From positions 4,164,501 to 4,228,500 of the forward strand of contig JBBPUQ010000008.1 in assembly GCA_038501195.1 (NCBI GenBank): a stretch of DNA of 64,000 nt. The letters run 5' to 3'. Under the pieces are notes generated by a model. It was not told where the DNA came from and did not search any database. It saw only the letters and a list, made by a program, of their open reading frames with translations. Made by a program: the position numbers and the translations under genes. The stretch comes from Nemania diffusa. Taxonomy: Eukaryota; Ascomycota; Sordariomycetes; Xylariales; Xylariaceae. Shown piece after piece: positions 55,601 through 64,000 of this stretch (the stretch's first letter is position 1; each line of letters begins with the position of its first letter).

Positions 55601-57992
55601 TGTACTTGGCGTTGGCGATTTTCCCAAGCATTTCCTCTTGTGACTTCATTGGGTATGCATCTCCCAATGCCATCTTGTTACCGACGCGAATGTCGATAAC
55701 CATACGACCCTTACGTGGTGGGGGGAAGTACTTCCAAACGACGAAGACGGGAAAAGCGAATGGGACAGGTACTCTGGTTCGGAAAACTCGCTGCTTTGAT
55801 TGAAGTGTGTTCATGGTGTCGCGGATGATGCCGCACTCTTCTGGGCCTTGAGGGTACACTCTGCACTTCTTGGGTATCTCCCGTTCCCAACCAGGCTTCA
55901 TGCGTACACGCAGCCATTCGTCTTCTGGAATATCTACAAACCCTTCATCTCGGAAAACGGATTCGTATTTTGATAAAAGTTCTCCAATCAGTTGTGCCGC
56001 TTCTGGATCGTCCGCGTTGTCATATATCTGCATACCCATTGGATGGCGAAGTCTGTCGGGTGCAAGACGGACAAAGCTACTGCCTGGTGCGAACCTCCTA
56101 TCTGTAGGGTCAGGTTCTGGTGGTCGCATTGCCATGGTTTCCGCGCCAGGTTCTGTGACTTGGTATGCATTGCAGTCTATGTCGATTGAGGAAAGGGAGC
56201 CGACGGTTGTATGAGCGGGGACTTGTACCGTGTTGTTTGTGTCGTTTTGGGCTATAATGAAGTCCATATCAGCGTTGGCCAAGGCTGCATAACAGCCGAA
56301 TCTATTGCAGTCTGAAGGTTCAAACAAAAGATCCTGTCCATTTTTTGGGGCGTGATGCGTCACCTGAATTGTGGCTATGGAGTGGGGCGGTAAATATGTA
56401 TGGTTAGCTGTTTGGACCCGAACATTTTTATGTTGTTTTCCCCTGACTTTAGTGTTAACGGGGATCCGGATACCTTCACAGGAATTAATGACAGCTTCGT
56501 TTTGAGACAATAGAATGTCTACTTTCTCAGGTCCGAGAATGTCCATTCCAATAAGCATATTAGCCTGCAGATTTTTGACGAGGGTGACCTCACGACGCCA
56601 CGATGCAATGGCTGGTTGTCCCTCTTTATCTGTACCTCGGAAATACATCCACAGAATCGCATATTCGTCCGATGAATAGATTGCATCGCCAATACTTCGG
56701 ACGATCATAGGGGTTGCCCGTTTGCGGACCACGACATTTGGGAAATTAGCAAGCACCCACTGATCGTCTCCAAGTGTCCTAGAGCATCCAGTGTTGCCGC
56801 AAACCCGTTTCACACTTGTGTCTTGTGGGGACATGTTAATAAAGAGTTGGAGATAAGACCAGGACTTGATACTATATCCTGTACCTATGTCTGGTCGGGA
56901 ATCGACCGACGACTTGACAAGGCGAGGGGGTTTAGGTGTATCAGGGGCCTGAGGGGTAAGGGTTGTTGTGCCCTGCGTACCCGGTTGCGCGTAGGTTGTG
57001 CGGTATGGACTATCCAAAATGTTTGACAGAGACATCCGACGTTGAGTTGTGTCTTGAGGTCTACGGTCAGTATGGTCGTGTTGAAGTGCCACTCCCTCTA
57101 AGGGGTCATGAGATCCTTCATCGACTGCGATGAAGGCCTGGTCCATTGGACCGCTCTGTGCCTGCGGAGTGTGGGTGACCTCGTGAAGATGAGACTCTCT
57201 AATATGTCGATGCAATCTGTTGTTACTAGGAAACGTAGCGGTACATGAACAACAAGTGTATTCGTTTATTGTATCTATGACTGTGCCAAATTGAACTACC
57301 TCCTCCTGAAACTCCTCAAAGGGCTCAGGTGCGTTATATTCCTCCGGCGCTGAAGTATAAGCGCTTTCCGGGTCTTTCTGATCATGCTGTTCGTTGAAGT
57401 TTTTATATGCGAATTCTTGGTCTTCGTTAGTAAAGTGTACACGTGGACGACTATAATTATTCTTCCAGTGTGGCTGAGGAGCGGGTCGTCGAGGGTACTG
57501 AGTTTGGGGATAAGGTCGGCGTGCGTTGGGGGGTGGCGTATTCCCTGGCCCTTGATCGGGCTTTGTGTATTGGTCTCGACCTTGTTGGTTTGGTGGACGA
57601 TCCACAGGACGGTTTTGGGACCTGCCACGATCGTATTGATTGTATCCTCCACGCTGGTCTTGGGGAGATCGACCATATGGGGGAATTGGTTGTTGGGGCT
57701 GGGGGGAATCTCTCCTGTCCTGCCAGTCTCTGGCCTGTCCTCTCTGGTTAGTATTTGAGCGCCATGGCCTCTGGTTGTTGTACCGAGGGAGGTAAGGGGA
57801 ATTGGTCTTGCTGTAGTAGGCTGCGATAGGGGGACCAGTCAATAGGGCCATCTGTCTCCTGTACCGCTCCTGTGCTCGATGTGTAAGAATACTTTTTTGC
57901 TGGTCTAGTTTTTCAAGGAACTGGGCTAATGTTATAGCGTCTGTGGGTTTAGTGAGTTGTCCCTGTATCTCTGAATCAAATGATTTAAAAAC
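52692..57992 (-). CDS. Retrotransposon pol: protease, RT, RNase H, integrase
   Basis: The frame is open from the codon after the stop at 57993 to 52692; the first ATG is at 57851 (1719 residues). In order: a Gln/Pro/Arg-rich nucleic-acid-binding-like region, and a single C2H2-type finger (CCSCTATFPSNNRLHRHIRE plus a further His) where a CCHC knuckle is usual. A protease-like region follows. RT carries the catalytic YCDD in DSYCDDVVIGS, and RNase H shows GVYIFTDHRAI. The integrase has an HHCC finger (HGHNHIGYD...CPEC) and a D,D-35-E core (TIDFILALP, LSDRDPKF, DGQSERTNQLIE). It ends in a chromodomain-like tail (DHLEPVAFD). No stop or frameshift was seen in pol. Confidence 0.9.
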   Translation of the reverse strand, partial: VFKSFDSEIQGQLTKPTDAITLAQFLEKLDQQKSILTHRAQERYRRQMALLTGPPIAAYYSKTNSPYLPRYNNQRPWRSNTNQRGQARDWQDRRDSPQPQQPIPPYGRSPQDQRGGYNQYDRGRSQNRPVDRPPNQQGRDQYTKPDQGPGNTPPPNARRPYPQTQYPRRPAPQPHWKNNYSRPRVHFTNEDQEFAYKNFNEQHDQKDPESAYTSAPEEYNAPEPFEEFQEEVVQFGTVIDTINEYTCCSCTATFPSNNRLHRHIRESHLHEVTHTPQAQSGPMDQAFIAVDEGSHDPLEGVALQHDHTDRRPQDTTQRRMSLSNILDSPYRTTYAQPGTQGTTTLTPQAPDTPKPPRLVKSSVDSRPDIGTGYSIKSWSYLQLFINMSPQDTSVKRVCGNTGCSRTLGDDQWVLANFPNVVVRKRATPMIVRSIGDAIYSSDEYAILWMYFRGTDKEGQPAIASWRREVTLVKNLQANMLIGMDILGPEKVDILLSQNEAVINSCEGIRIPVNTKVRGKQHKNVRVQTANHTYLPPHSIATIQVTHHAPKNGQDLLFEPSDCNRFGCYAALANADMDFIIAQNDTNNTVQVPAHTTVGSLSSIDIDCNAYQVTEPGAETMAMRPPEPDPTDRRFAPGSSFVRLAPDRLRHPMGMQIYDNADDPEAAQLIGELLSKYESVFRDEGFVDIPEDEWLRVRMKPGWEREIPKKCRVYPQGPEECGIIRDTMNTLQSKQRVFRTRVPVPFAFPVFVVWKYFPPPRKGRMVIDIRVGNKMALGDAYPMKSQEEMLGKIANAKYITILDAISFYHQWRIHPDSWWAFTIITPEGQFTFTCLLMGYKGSNAYVQRQMDRMLLDVEAADSYCDDVVIGSQTLEEHLQDLEDVLSIFQRYNIGIGPHKTFAGFPNAVVLGRLVDAFGMSTTKERLDAIADIKFPDTLRDLEIFIGLAGYLRHNIPMYAALAEPLERRKTALVAAYRSQTKDGKKRSKQNRQKLVARVLLSHPTDLEKDSFEAIKQALTQYTTVTFFILTKILGIDVDVSAHGIGVSVYHIADEALPRLVDTDGKLTTYPASTAIRPIAFLSRTLSDAEKNYWSTEMEIVGFVWCLRKTRHWIDVCTGGVYIFTDHRAIIGLHGQSTDIVNSTAMSVKNKRLIRAMEYVSQFDLTVIHKPGHLHIIPDALSRLKRHSPTTQPDAPGELDILPDDTPDDWYEVSHWASEAVDPTWKSSDPSDWAIAMMLEPVQGITLPPIVPPQLEDNPEPLSTITVDKGLGSDHFTLIEMSPDFKKALQEGYLEDPQWKKILNVIKKNASLRPEDRASLPFQLRHGILWKVTEENPNRLCIPRTCFSQIFQTFHGHNHIGYDRLVPYLAHYCILQGRKELKRYLKGCPECEAFRTRHHRKYGSLQPIIGPPCPYYTITIDFILALPLSSEGFDAALSCTCKMSKEITLIPGKASYTAAQWGKALISRLLLTNWGIPKIILSDRDPKFLSALWRGIWTELGTRLLYSAAYKPSTDGQSERTNQLIESAFRYYVNSMDEPGRWPESIPRLQFEFNNTRSSVTKQTPNEIVRGFRPNGISDVIADKEIPQDVHLPIARVKAYDAICVAAISMKEQFDRRHLPRFFNVGDRVLLRLHKGYTIPKAAAIGRKLGQQYAGPFKITERVGRSAYRLEFPQTWKIHDVISLDHLEPVAFDLFGRYLPYAGPIRTQDHQRTIVDSRETRSGDIRWLLDYSGLGPEFQEWVTTKQLGDEASDLIQAFRTRHTTSGII

Positions 57993-59477
57993 CTATAACA
58001 ATTGAGCCGCTAGTAGTAGGTCACAAGCTTGAGCGTCTGCAATAACCTGTTGAGTGAATCCCCTAAAGTTTTTTCCCAAATATAGATTGTGTAGGGTAAA
58101 AGCTTGTCTAGCTAGGGACTTTAATGCGTCTGATTTGGACTTTTTAAACCTGTCCTCTAAGGCTGTGCAAATTCTTTCAATGTTGCTTTCTGACAAGGCA
58201 GCTCTTTCTAGATTAGAGAGCTCAATAGTATGCCAATGGAGGGCAGTTCTTTGTAAACATAGCCCTCAGACGTTTTTGATTGGCTGTAGCCCTCTAGTAG
58301 ATGCGAGGTGTCGGAGTCGGTTAGTAAAAACGTGGATATTAGTGTATATGGTGACCCTGCTACTTGCGACGATGCCATGACCTTCAGGATCTTTGACACC
58401 TGGGTTGAAGTAGCCAACATCATTTGGTTTGAGAAAATTGGCTGAAGGTGAGGCTGGTGCCGGTGCTGGCGGTGTAAGTAGTGTCAGGTCAGGCTGCTTA
58501 AAGGCTTGCATAGTGGCTGCTACGGATCTAGCCACGATTTCTGCTAACAGGTCCGGCGTCAAGGTCGTGGATGATCTATCACCGGGGGCTCCTGAGGGTC
58601 CTGATCCTGAACCTTCCCCAGTCTCTGCGCCCGCCATGTCAGGGTTCACAGTAGGGACAATTGGAGTAGGGACAATTGGTATAGTAGGGACAACTGGTTC
58701 AGTAGGGACAACTGGAGCAGGGACAATTGGTACAGCAGGGACAATTGGTTCAGTAGGGACAACTGGAGCAGGGACAATTGGTTGTCGAAGGGTTAATTGC
58801 CCAAAGCCTGAAGTTAACTGATCAGGCGAATTTGACTTGGGGGAATTTGACTTGGGGGAATTACCAGTAGGTGATTGTGACGGAGAATTGCTTGATGAAG
58901 TGGAACTGGTCACAATGCGCTGTCGAGGGGGAAATAACAGAGGACCGATAAGGGGTCGCCGAGAGGGGACAGCAAGTAGGCCAGGAATCTCTACGTCTGG
59001 TAACGATGGGGGGTTTGTTGAGGGAGTAATGAGGGGCTGAATGGGACGATTTGGCGTCACAAAAGGATTAAGGTTTGTTGAGGACGTTTCGAGACCACCT
59101 GACTGCGCAGGTTGTGATGTCACCGTTGTCACTTCAGGTTGTTCGCGCGCTTGCTCCGGCAATTTTTGCACGCGCCTGCCAGATTGGTCTGACTGGCCCT
59201 GTGTGATGGCAGGGTTGGGGGAAATTGAGAGGGGATTAGGGAGAATTGGTCGATTTGGTCGATTGGCAGTGTATCGCTGTCGCTAGCGGCGGAGAAAGGA
59301 GCGAAAAGACCGAATTGACTCTGCCCATTCAAGAGGGTATGGGACTAGATCGTTAGAGATGTTTGTAGGCACTAGGAGACGTGCAAAACGAAGATCGTCG
59401 TTTGAAATTTCTCGGGTATGAGGGTGGTTGGTGGCTGCAAATCGTAGTAATTGTTGTGGCTCCAACTGTGAGCTCAT
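57993..59477 (-). pseudogene. Retrotransposon gag region with three in-frame stops
   Basis: Starting at the ATG at 59477, the gag frame is the same as pol. It is interrupted by TAG at 59285-59283, TGA at 58268-58266 and TAG at 57995-57993. Between the stops the protein reads as gag. There is a Pro/Val repeat region, then a capsid-like block (FLKPNDVGYFNPGVKDPEGH, LERAALSESNIERICTALED, AQFLEKLDQQKSILTHRAQE) that continues past the last stop into pol. Each stop could arise by one C-to-T change on the coding strand (CAG or CGA codons). Recoding is possible but three separate readthrough sites would be unusual. The copy is probably gag-defective. Confidence 0.75.
58660..58788 (-). repeat. In-frame minisatellite in gag (PIVPT/PVVPT units)
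   Basis: About ten 12-15-base units of the type gtagggacaattggt encode alternating PIVPT/PVVPT/PAPVVP peptides, giving a proline-valine rod between the gag N-terminus and the capsid-like block. Unit number is likely variable. Confidence 0.7.
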
Positions 59478-59545
59478 AGTGCCGCTGCGTATGGATGATC
59501 CATCTGAAGGGTAGACGAATGTGAACAGGTGTAAGGGGTCAGCGG

Positions 59546-59683
59546 AGATATGAGGTTCAGACGATATGAGGTTCAGAGATATGAGGTTCAGAAGATCTGA
59601 GGTTTAGAAGATATGAGGTTTAGAGATATGAGGTTCAGAAGATATGAGGTTCAGAAGATATGAGGTTTAGACGTGAAGTTCAG
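59546..59683 (-). repeat. Minisatellite in the element leader
   Basis: About nine copies of a 15-16-base unit, atatgaggttcag plus two or three bases, between the 5' LTR and the gag start. Units vary at one to three positions. Confidence 0.75.
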
Positions 59684-59856
59684 CCGACGGTTTAGCTGAG
59701 GTGTAGGAGAACCGCGAAGCGGAGGGATTGGGCAGGTGTGGTGCCGTCCCTCGCGTCTTGGGTGAGGACTTCTATAGAAGCAGAATCCTAAAAGGACCTA
59801 AATGAAGCAATACAAGCGATGGTGGTGATGATTTATGCAATCGCTAGCTACTAGAA

Positions 59857-59991
59857 TGTAGGCATCTGGGCACTCTATAGTGTGTGTGAGAATCTGATGA
59901 TGTATTCTGTAAGTCTACTGGAGGGTCTTGGCACACTGTGGCTACCTATCTAGTACAGGGCTCCACCATTGTCACCTGTATGCACGTGACA
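59857..59991 (-). repeat. 5' LTR (right end of the element)
   Basis: 135 bases identical by eye to 52383-52517. As the upstream LTR for the minus-strand genes it should carry the element promoter. Confidence 0.9.
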
Positions 59992-59996
59992 GGTAC
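59992..59996. repeat. Target-site duplication, right copy
   Basis: GGTAC, matching 52378-52382. Confidence 0.85.
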
Positions 59997-62900
59997 TCTG
60001 TAGGAACTTAAATTTAGGCACTTTGCATGCAGTAGCTAGGTACACATATGCAGTGTTGTCTCGCTTTGAGCAAGTACCGGCCGATGGGGCATAGCTAGAA
60101 CATGGAGATGGTCAAGTAATGATGCCCCGTCTCCTTGGCGGACCACTACGCTGGGTTATCGATAGCGTCTAATTATAGGTTTCTGGTAGCATAGGTAGTA
60201 TAGGTTACCTACGGTAAATACATGTAGGCATGTCTTGTGCATCATTAAGCTAAGTACGTTATCTATGTATATCAGGTTTGTTGTCTCTCATTGTTGAGTT
60301 AGTGATTGTTGTATACTATTCGGTACTTAATAAGTACCTAACGTGCGCTACCGACCTTGGTTACTTAGGTAGTGGATCAAGCTTTGATGGCCGTGGGGAA
60401 GGTGAGGTAATTGGGTTTGCAGTAAGGAATAGAGAACAGGCTTGCTACAAGTACAGTACTATTTGCTGTAAAAGGTAAGCAATAACGTCAATCGCACTAG
60501 AAGTAGGTACCTACGTGTGTGGCCTGTTTAATTATACAATTTACTATGTCTATCACGTCTTATCATAGCACTCACTGTTCGACGGTAATCGCGGAAAAGA
60601 TATCCATGGAGATCCCACGTTCCAAGCTTGCCAAGGAAGACAGCTCCAAGCTCGGGTCCAAGCTTCATCTGGAAAAATAAAAATAAAAAATGGATTGCCG
60701 AGGCGGGGAATTCCACCGAACCCACAACTCCAAGGGTTCCCTAATCGAGATGTCGACTTCAAGGGTATACCGTCATATGCATGAATGAACGAGTGAATGA
60801 ATGAATAGGCAGGATCGGAACCCTTCAGAGAACATTCCCAATACATACATCAAACCCCATCATCATACTACCTTTCCGAAGAAACATACCGGCTTTTCTT
60901 CAGCTCTTCTCGGTCATCATGGTATGTTCGCCTACACAATAGGAAAGGAGGTGTCGTCCAAGTTCGCCGCCTGACAGGATTCCTTATCACCAGCCAATCG
61001 TGAAGCGGTCTTTAACATCAGCTGCTTCTTCGCCAAAGGGGACATGACATTCGTCTCTTGAAGTATTTGATCATAAGGATGAACCCTTTATGGTCTATCA
61101 AATTGGCGTCCTGCTAACATGACCTTTCAAGAGATAGTAAACAATGGTCATTCTTCAACATCTTATCTACTCGTCGCCGCCCTCATAGATAAGCAACTAA
61201 TATTGTGAACCTTTCAAGCCGTGCGCTTGTGAAGCGGCGACTCTACAATCTCAACACGGGCTCCCCTGATAACGCTACTCGATGCTAGCCGAAGATACTC
61301 GCCCTAGCTTCCAAAGTTAGAGCCGTTGAATAGAATCGGGGGCCGTTATACAACTTGTGTGTGGCTAATTTCACATGCTTCTTGCCAAACCCGTAACCAA
61401 AATCTATCTAGGTTGTCATCTCTCATCTCGAATCACTGTCCTTTACCCCAAGGGCTAGCTCGAGGATACACGAACCAGAGTCCATTAGCATCTCTTTCTC
61501 GTGTACTATTCTAACGTGTGCGCCCTAACTCAAGCTCGAGGTATTCCAAGGTAGGACAATAACCAGAACATACGGTATATATTTTGATTTACATGGACGG
61601 CTCTAAACCTCGAGCACACTAATTTGAGGTCATGGACACTTGAAACCAGTGTTTTGAATCGAACATAAGCTTCTCGCCAACCTCGATAACGACGGTATTT
61701 ACACACTTCCTTGATAGACACCTACTTATTATTCTCATGATATTATGCTTGATCACGAAGCTGCGTATGATTGCAAGTGCGAAAGTAGTAAGAGAAAGAG
61801 AGAATATGATATGTTTATAAAAATATCTCTACCAGCATCAGCTCAAGCCTTTGATCGAGTCGGCTTCCTAAGAAGATAGTCGAACAAGCTCATATGTTGT
61901 TGATCTAAGAATTACCTCTCAACTTTCGGCCTTTTGACTCACGTCTGGTAGGGTGTCAGCATGATGGAATTGCCGTCCATCCAACAAGGATAATACATGA
62001 GGCCTAGCTCGGGTAGGGTATCGCAGTGCCTCTAATCCAAAGGTCGCAGAGGGGAAGCGATGCTGAATTTTAGACCAGACCTTCTTAGACGGAATGCGCG
62101 CCTGGTAGCGTTTGGAAGGGGAGCAGATATTCCGCAACCACTTAAACTGCCCTCTAAAGGACTGCTAGGAGCGAGACAGAGAATGGGGGGTTCTAACGAG
62201 CCATATAATCTAGCGCCTCTCATTGCAGGCTTCGTTGGGGTTGACTAGAGAGCGTCGAGTGCTTTGAACTACTCTAGTATTCGGGAACGCTCTGGCTCTA
62301 CTGATGTTGCGTGCATTATCTTAGATGTGATGTAGAAACGTCAAAGCTAGAGACGACTGATTGGTCAATTCGTTAATATCCCCATTCGGCTTATAAGCGT
62401 GCTCTTTCGATTATGAGACTAGGTGGCTGGCGGTCACATTCGCTGTTCAGAGGTAGTGTATGGGGAACTTTCCAATCGGTTCACTTTTTACTTCAATTAG
62501 AGGGTGTAGTCTTTGTATTGCTGAGGAGCACACCGGACTTCCGTGGAGGCCCTAGTATATAAGCTGCGGAGACCTGCACCTCTTATCCTAAACCGCGAAT
62601 AGTATATTCGTAAAACTAAAAAGTGTCAAAACTTGATTATACGGATAGGCTACGGTAGACCAACAAGTATACTTTAGTTTATTAATAAGTCTTATTTATA
62701 ATTCTCAAGTTTGCTGCTTATTAGGATAAAAGGAGAAGTCCTACGAGAATACTATCCTGTTCCACTACCTCTCCCCGCAGATCTACTCCGGGCCGCTCCG
62801 TCCCCATCACAACATGCTATTCAGGGCGGGGGCTGATTATGTTTTCTAGGCATTATAGCCTCAATATACCTTAGTTAGGACGGTTAAGATTAATTCCACG

Positions 62901-63628
62901 ATATATAAGATAAATTATCGTACTTTTCGAGAAGATCTATTCTCAAATCATCATCGGCCATCACAATTAGAACCTCTCGCTTCATAGGAATCCCTTACAT
63001 GAAACCCAAGTTGCCCTTCCATGTTCTGCCACTATGACGTGTTCGTATAAGCTAGCAGCGAGGTCTAGGTCACCCTGCATATCTCTGTTCAACTCATTTT
63101 GCCTACAATAATAATATTGTTCATTCGTCAACTTAGCCATTTCGCATACTTCACCTAGTCGACCACATCGTCGAGTAAATAGCATTCGTGACCGATAAAA
63201 GCATATATGAGATAGAGAAGAACGCAGCTGAAAAACCAGCCACTATATGCCTAGATTGTAAAGCTGACCTACATATGCATTCAATGGCGTCGAGACATGA
63301 TCGTTCATGCATGCGGACTGGCGGAGACAAGCCGGATCCTCGGACTTCTCCAAATCTAGACCTACCAGCCCATGCACCCATCTCTATCGAGAGAGGATAC
63401 AAAAGAGTAGGTATTGGCTAAGACAGTGAAAGGATTGTGATATTAATCAGACCTACTACAACCCCTCATCTCACTTCATACACTCAGACACCTTGAGATT
63501 ATCCTCTATCTTACATACTGCATCATCTCGTATCTCACTTCATCTCGCCAGCTCTGAGTAACTACCATCTTATTAATCACCACACTCTTCCTTTTAAAAA
63601 GAAAAAGGAAGAAAACAAAAATAGCAAT
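59997..63628. other. Long gene-poor region
   Basis: About 3.6 kb without a supportable gene. TAGGTA-type repeats occur up to about 60520, and a GAATGAAC/GAATGAAT run lies at about 60780. The ORF at 63185-63421 (+) contains CLDC and HMHSMASRHDRSC, vaguely finger-like, but lacks an ATG and splice partners. ORFs at 62032-62248 overlap on both strands. The last 150 bases are the pyrimidine-rich leader of the cupin gene. Confidence 0.45.
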
Positions 63629-64000
63629 ATGTCAACCGAACAACCGGCCCTAAACTCTAACCTCCCGGCCCCCAAGACCCTCATAACGGGCCACGACGCG
63701 GCGGGCAAGGCGGTCGTGCAGGAGTCGCGCCCGGCGGCGTGGAAGGTCTTCGAGGAGGGCGTAATGGGCTTCAACCAGATCTACACGAACCTGGCGCCCG
63801 CGGAGCTCAACGGCGACACGGACATCCGCTTCCACGACGACAAGATCGCTAGCGGGACGCTGGGGCTTGTTGTCAAGGGGGGGTCTGGTGCGTTTTTGTT
63901 CCCGTTTTTTTCTTTGAGATTTGGGGTTGGAGGGAGAGCGATAATGTCCATGTCGACCTTTTTGTCTGGTGTAGAGGCTTATTCCCCCTTTCCACCCCCG
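63629..64000 (+). CDS. Cupin-domain protein, 5' part (runs off the window)
   Basis: First exon 63629-63887, with a gtgcgt donor at 63888. It encodes MSTEQPALNSNLPAPKTLIT and onward to KIASGTLGLVVKGGS, 86 full codons. The opening 'VITGHDaaGKAVV' pattern (here LITGHDAAGKAVVQ) and the following acidic stretch are typical of a fungal family of small cupin proteins. Some of these sit in aromatic-polyketide clusters as oxygenase or decarboxylase-like proteins. The barrel with its metal histidines would lie in exons beyond the edge. The call rests on the N-terminal signature only. Confidence 0.6.
   Translation, partial: MSTEQPALNSNLPAPKTLITGHDAAGKAVVQESRPAAWKVFEEGVMGFNQIYTNLAPAELNGDTDIRFHDDKIASGTLGLVVKGGSGAFLFPFFSLRFGVGGRAIMSMSTFLSGVEAYSPFPPP

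Larger units (their letters stand above)
52383..59991 (-). mobile_element. Full-length Ty3/Gypsy-type LTR retrotransposon
   Basis: A 7,609-base element transcribed from the minus strand. It is bounded by two 135-base LTRs that look identical on direct comparison, starting TGTAGG and ending TGACA on the plus strand, and by a 5-base target duplication. It carries a gag region broken by three stops and one long pol frame with protease, reverse transcriptase, RNase H and integrase in the Ty3/Gypsy order. A G-rich polypurine tract borders the 3' LTR. Identical LTRs imply recent insertion. The gag stops imply either decay before insertion with help in trans, or some form of recoding. The primer-binding site next to 59856 was not matched to a tRNA. 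Confidence 0.93.

Noticed and set aside
60900..61100. Possible spliced small gene with a donor near 60920 and acceptor near 60992
   Set aside because: The spliced frame stops after about 19 codons, and the other frame with coding-like sequence has no start.

Overview
This is nuclear DNA from a filamentous ascomycete (Pezizomycotina). The genes are interrupted by short introns of about 50-140 bases with GT..AG ends and CTNAC-type branch sites. Several families are typical of such fungi: a C2H2 plus fungal_trans regulator, a NACHT-WD40 NLR, an AA8 cytochrome and Sip5. Gene density is moderate and long non-coding stretches carry TAGGTA-rich simple repeats. I cannot name the species. Exon structures were built by hand and checked for reading-frame closure.

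Region 1 (2.2-17.9 kb) is a seven-gene catabolic cluster whose combination of families matches the Aspergillus nidulans nicotinate (hxn) cluster. In order it holds an Old Yellow Enzyme (hxnT-like, +), a salicylate-hydroxylase-type FAD monooxygenase (hxnX-like, -), a short-chain reductase (hxnW-like, +), a C2H2/fungal_trans regulator (hxnR-like, -), a polysaccharide-deacetylase-fold cyclic imidase (hxnM-like, +), an amidase (hxnN-like, -) and a phenol-2-monooxygenase-type hydroxylase (hxnV-like, +). Strands alternate strictly, giving three shared divergent promoters and three convergent pairs. As I recall the published pathway, the enzymes would take 6-hydroxynicotinate through ring hydroxylation, reduction, ring opening and deamidation to a hydroxyglutarate. 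The nicotinate hydroxylase (hxnS), hxnY and the transporters are not in the window.

Region 2 (19-31 kb) holds a secreted AA8 cytochrome protein, the actin-related protein Arp6, an F-box-like protein with a Cys-rich tail, a Ufd1-domain protein with zinc fingers, and a tiny 22-residue, 8-cysteine metallothionein split over three exons.

Region 3 (32.3-38.8 kb) is the most interesting part. A divergent gene pair encodes a NACHT-WD40 NLR and a 291-residue helical protein. The NLR has no N-terminal effector domain, only a short leader with the core VQVN-A-P-I. The helical protein carries two copies of a matching core (TQIN-G-P-I and AQIN-Y-P-V) followed by a C-terminal membrane segment. This is the layout of fungal amyloid-signalling pairs such as HET-S/NWD2 and HELLP/PNT1, and the core resembles the RHIM/PP tetrad. 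A small membrane ORF with a PPxY motif lies between the two genes.

Region 4 (39-50 kb) holds a secreted SMP-30-like beta-propeller, an aldo/keto reductase (D-arabinose/L-galactose dehydrogenase type), an O-methyltransferase and a Sip5-like RING protein, separated by non-coding DNA.

Region 5 (52.4-60.0 kb) is a full-length Ty3/Gypsy-type LTR retrotransposon on the minus strand. It has apparently identical 135-bp LTRs, a 5-bp target duplication and an open pol frame, but three in-frame stops in gag. The window ends in the first exon of a cupin-domain gene.
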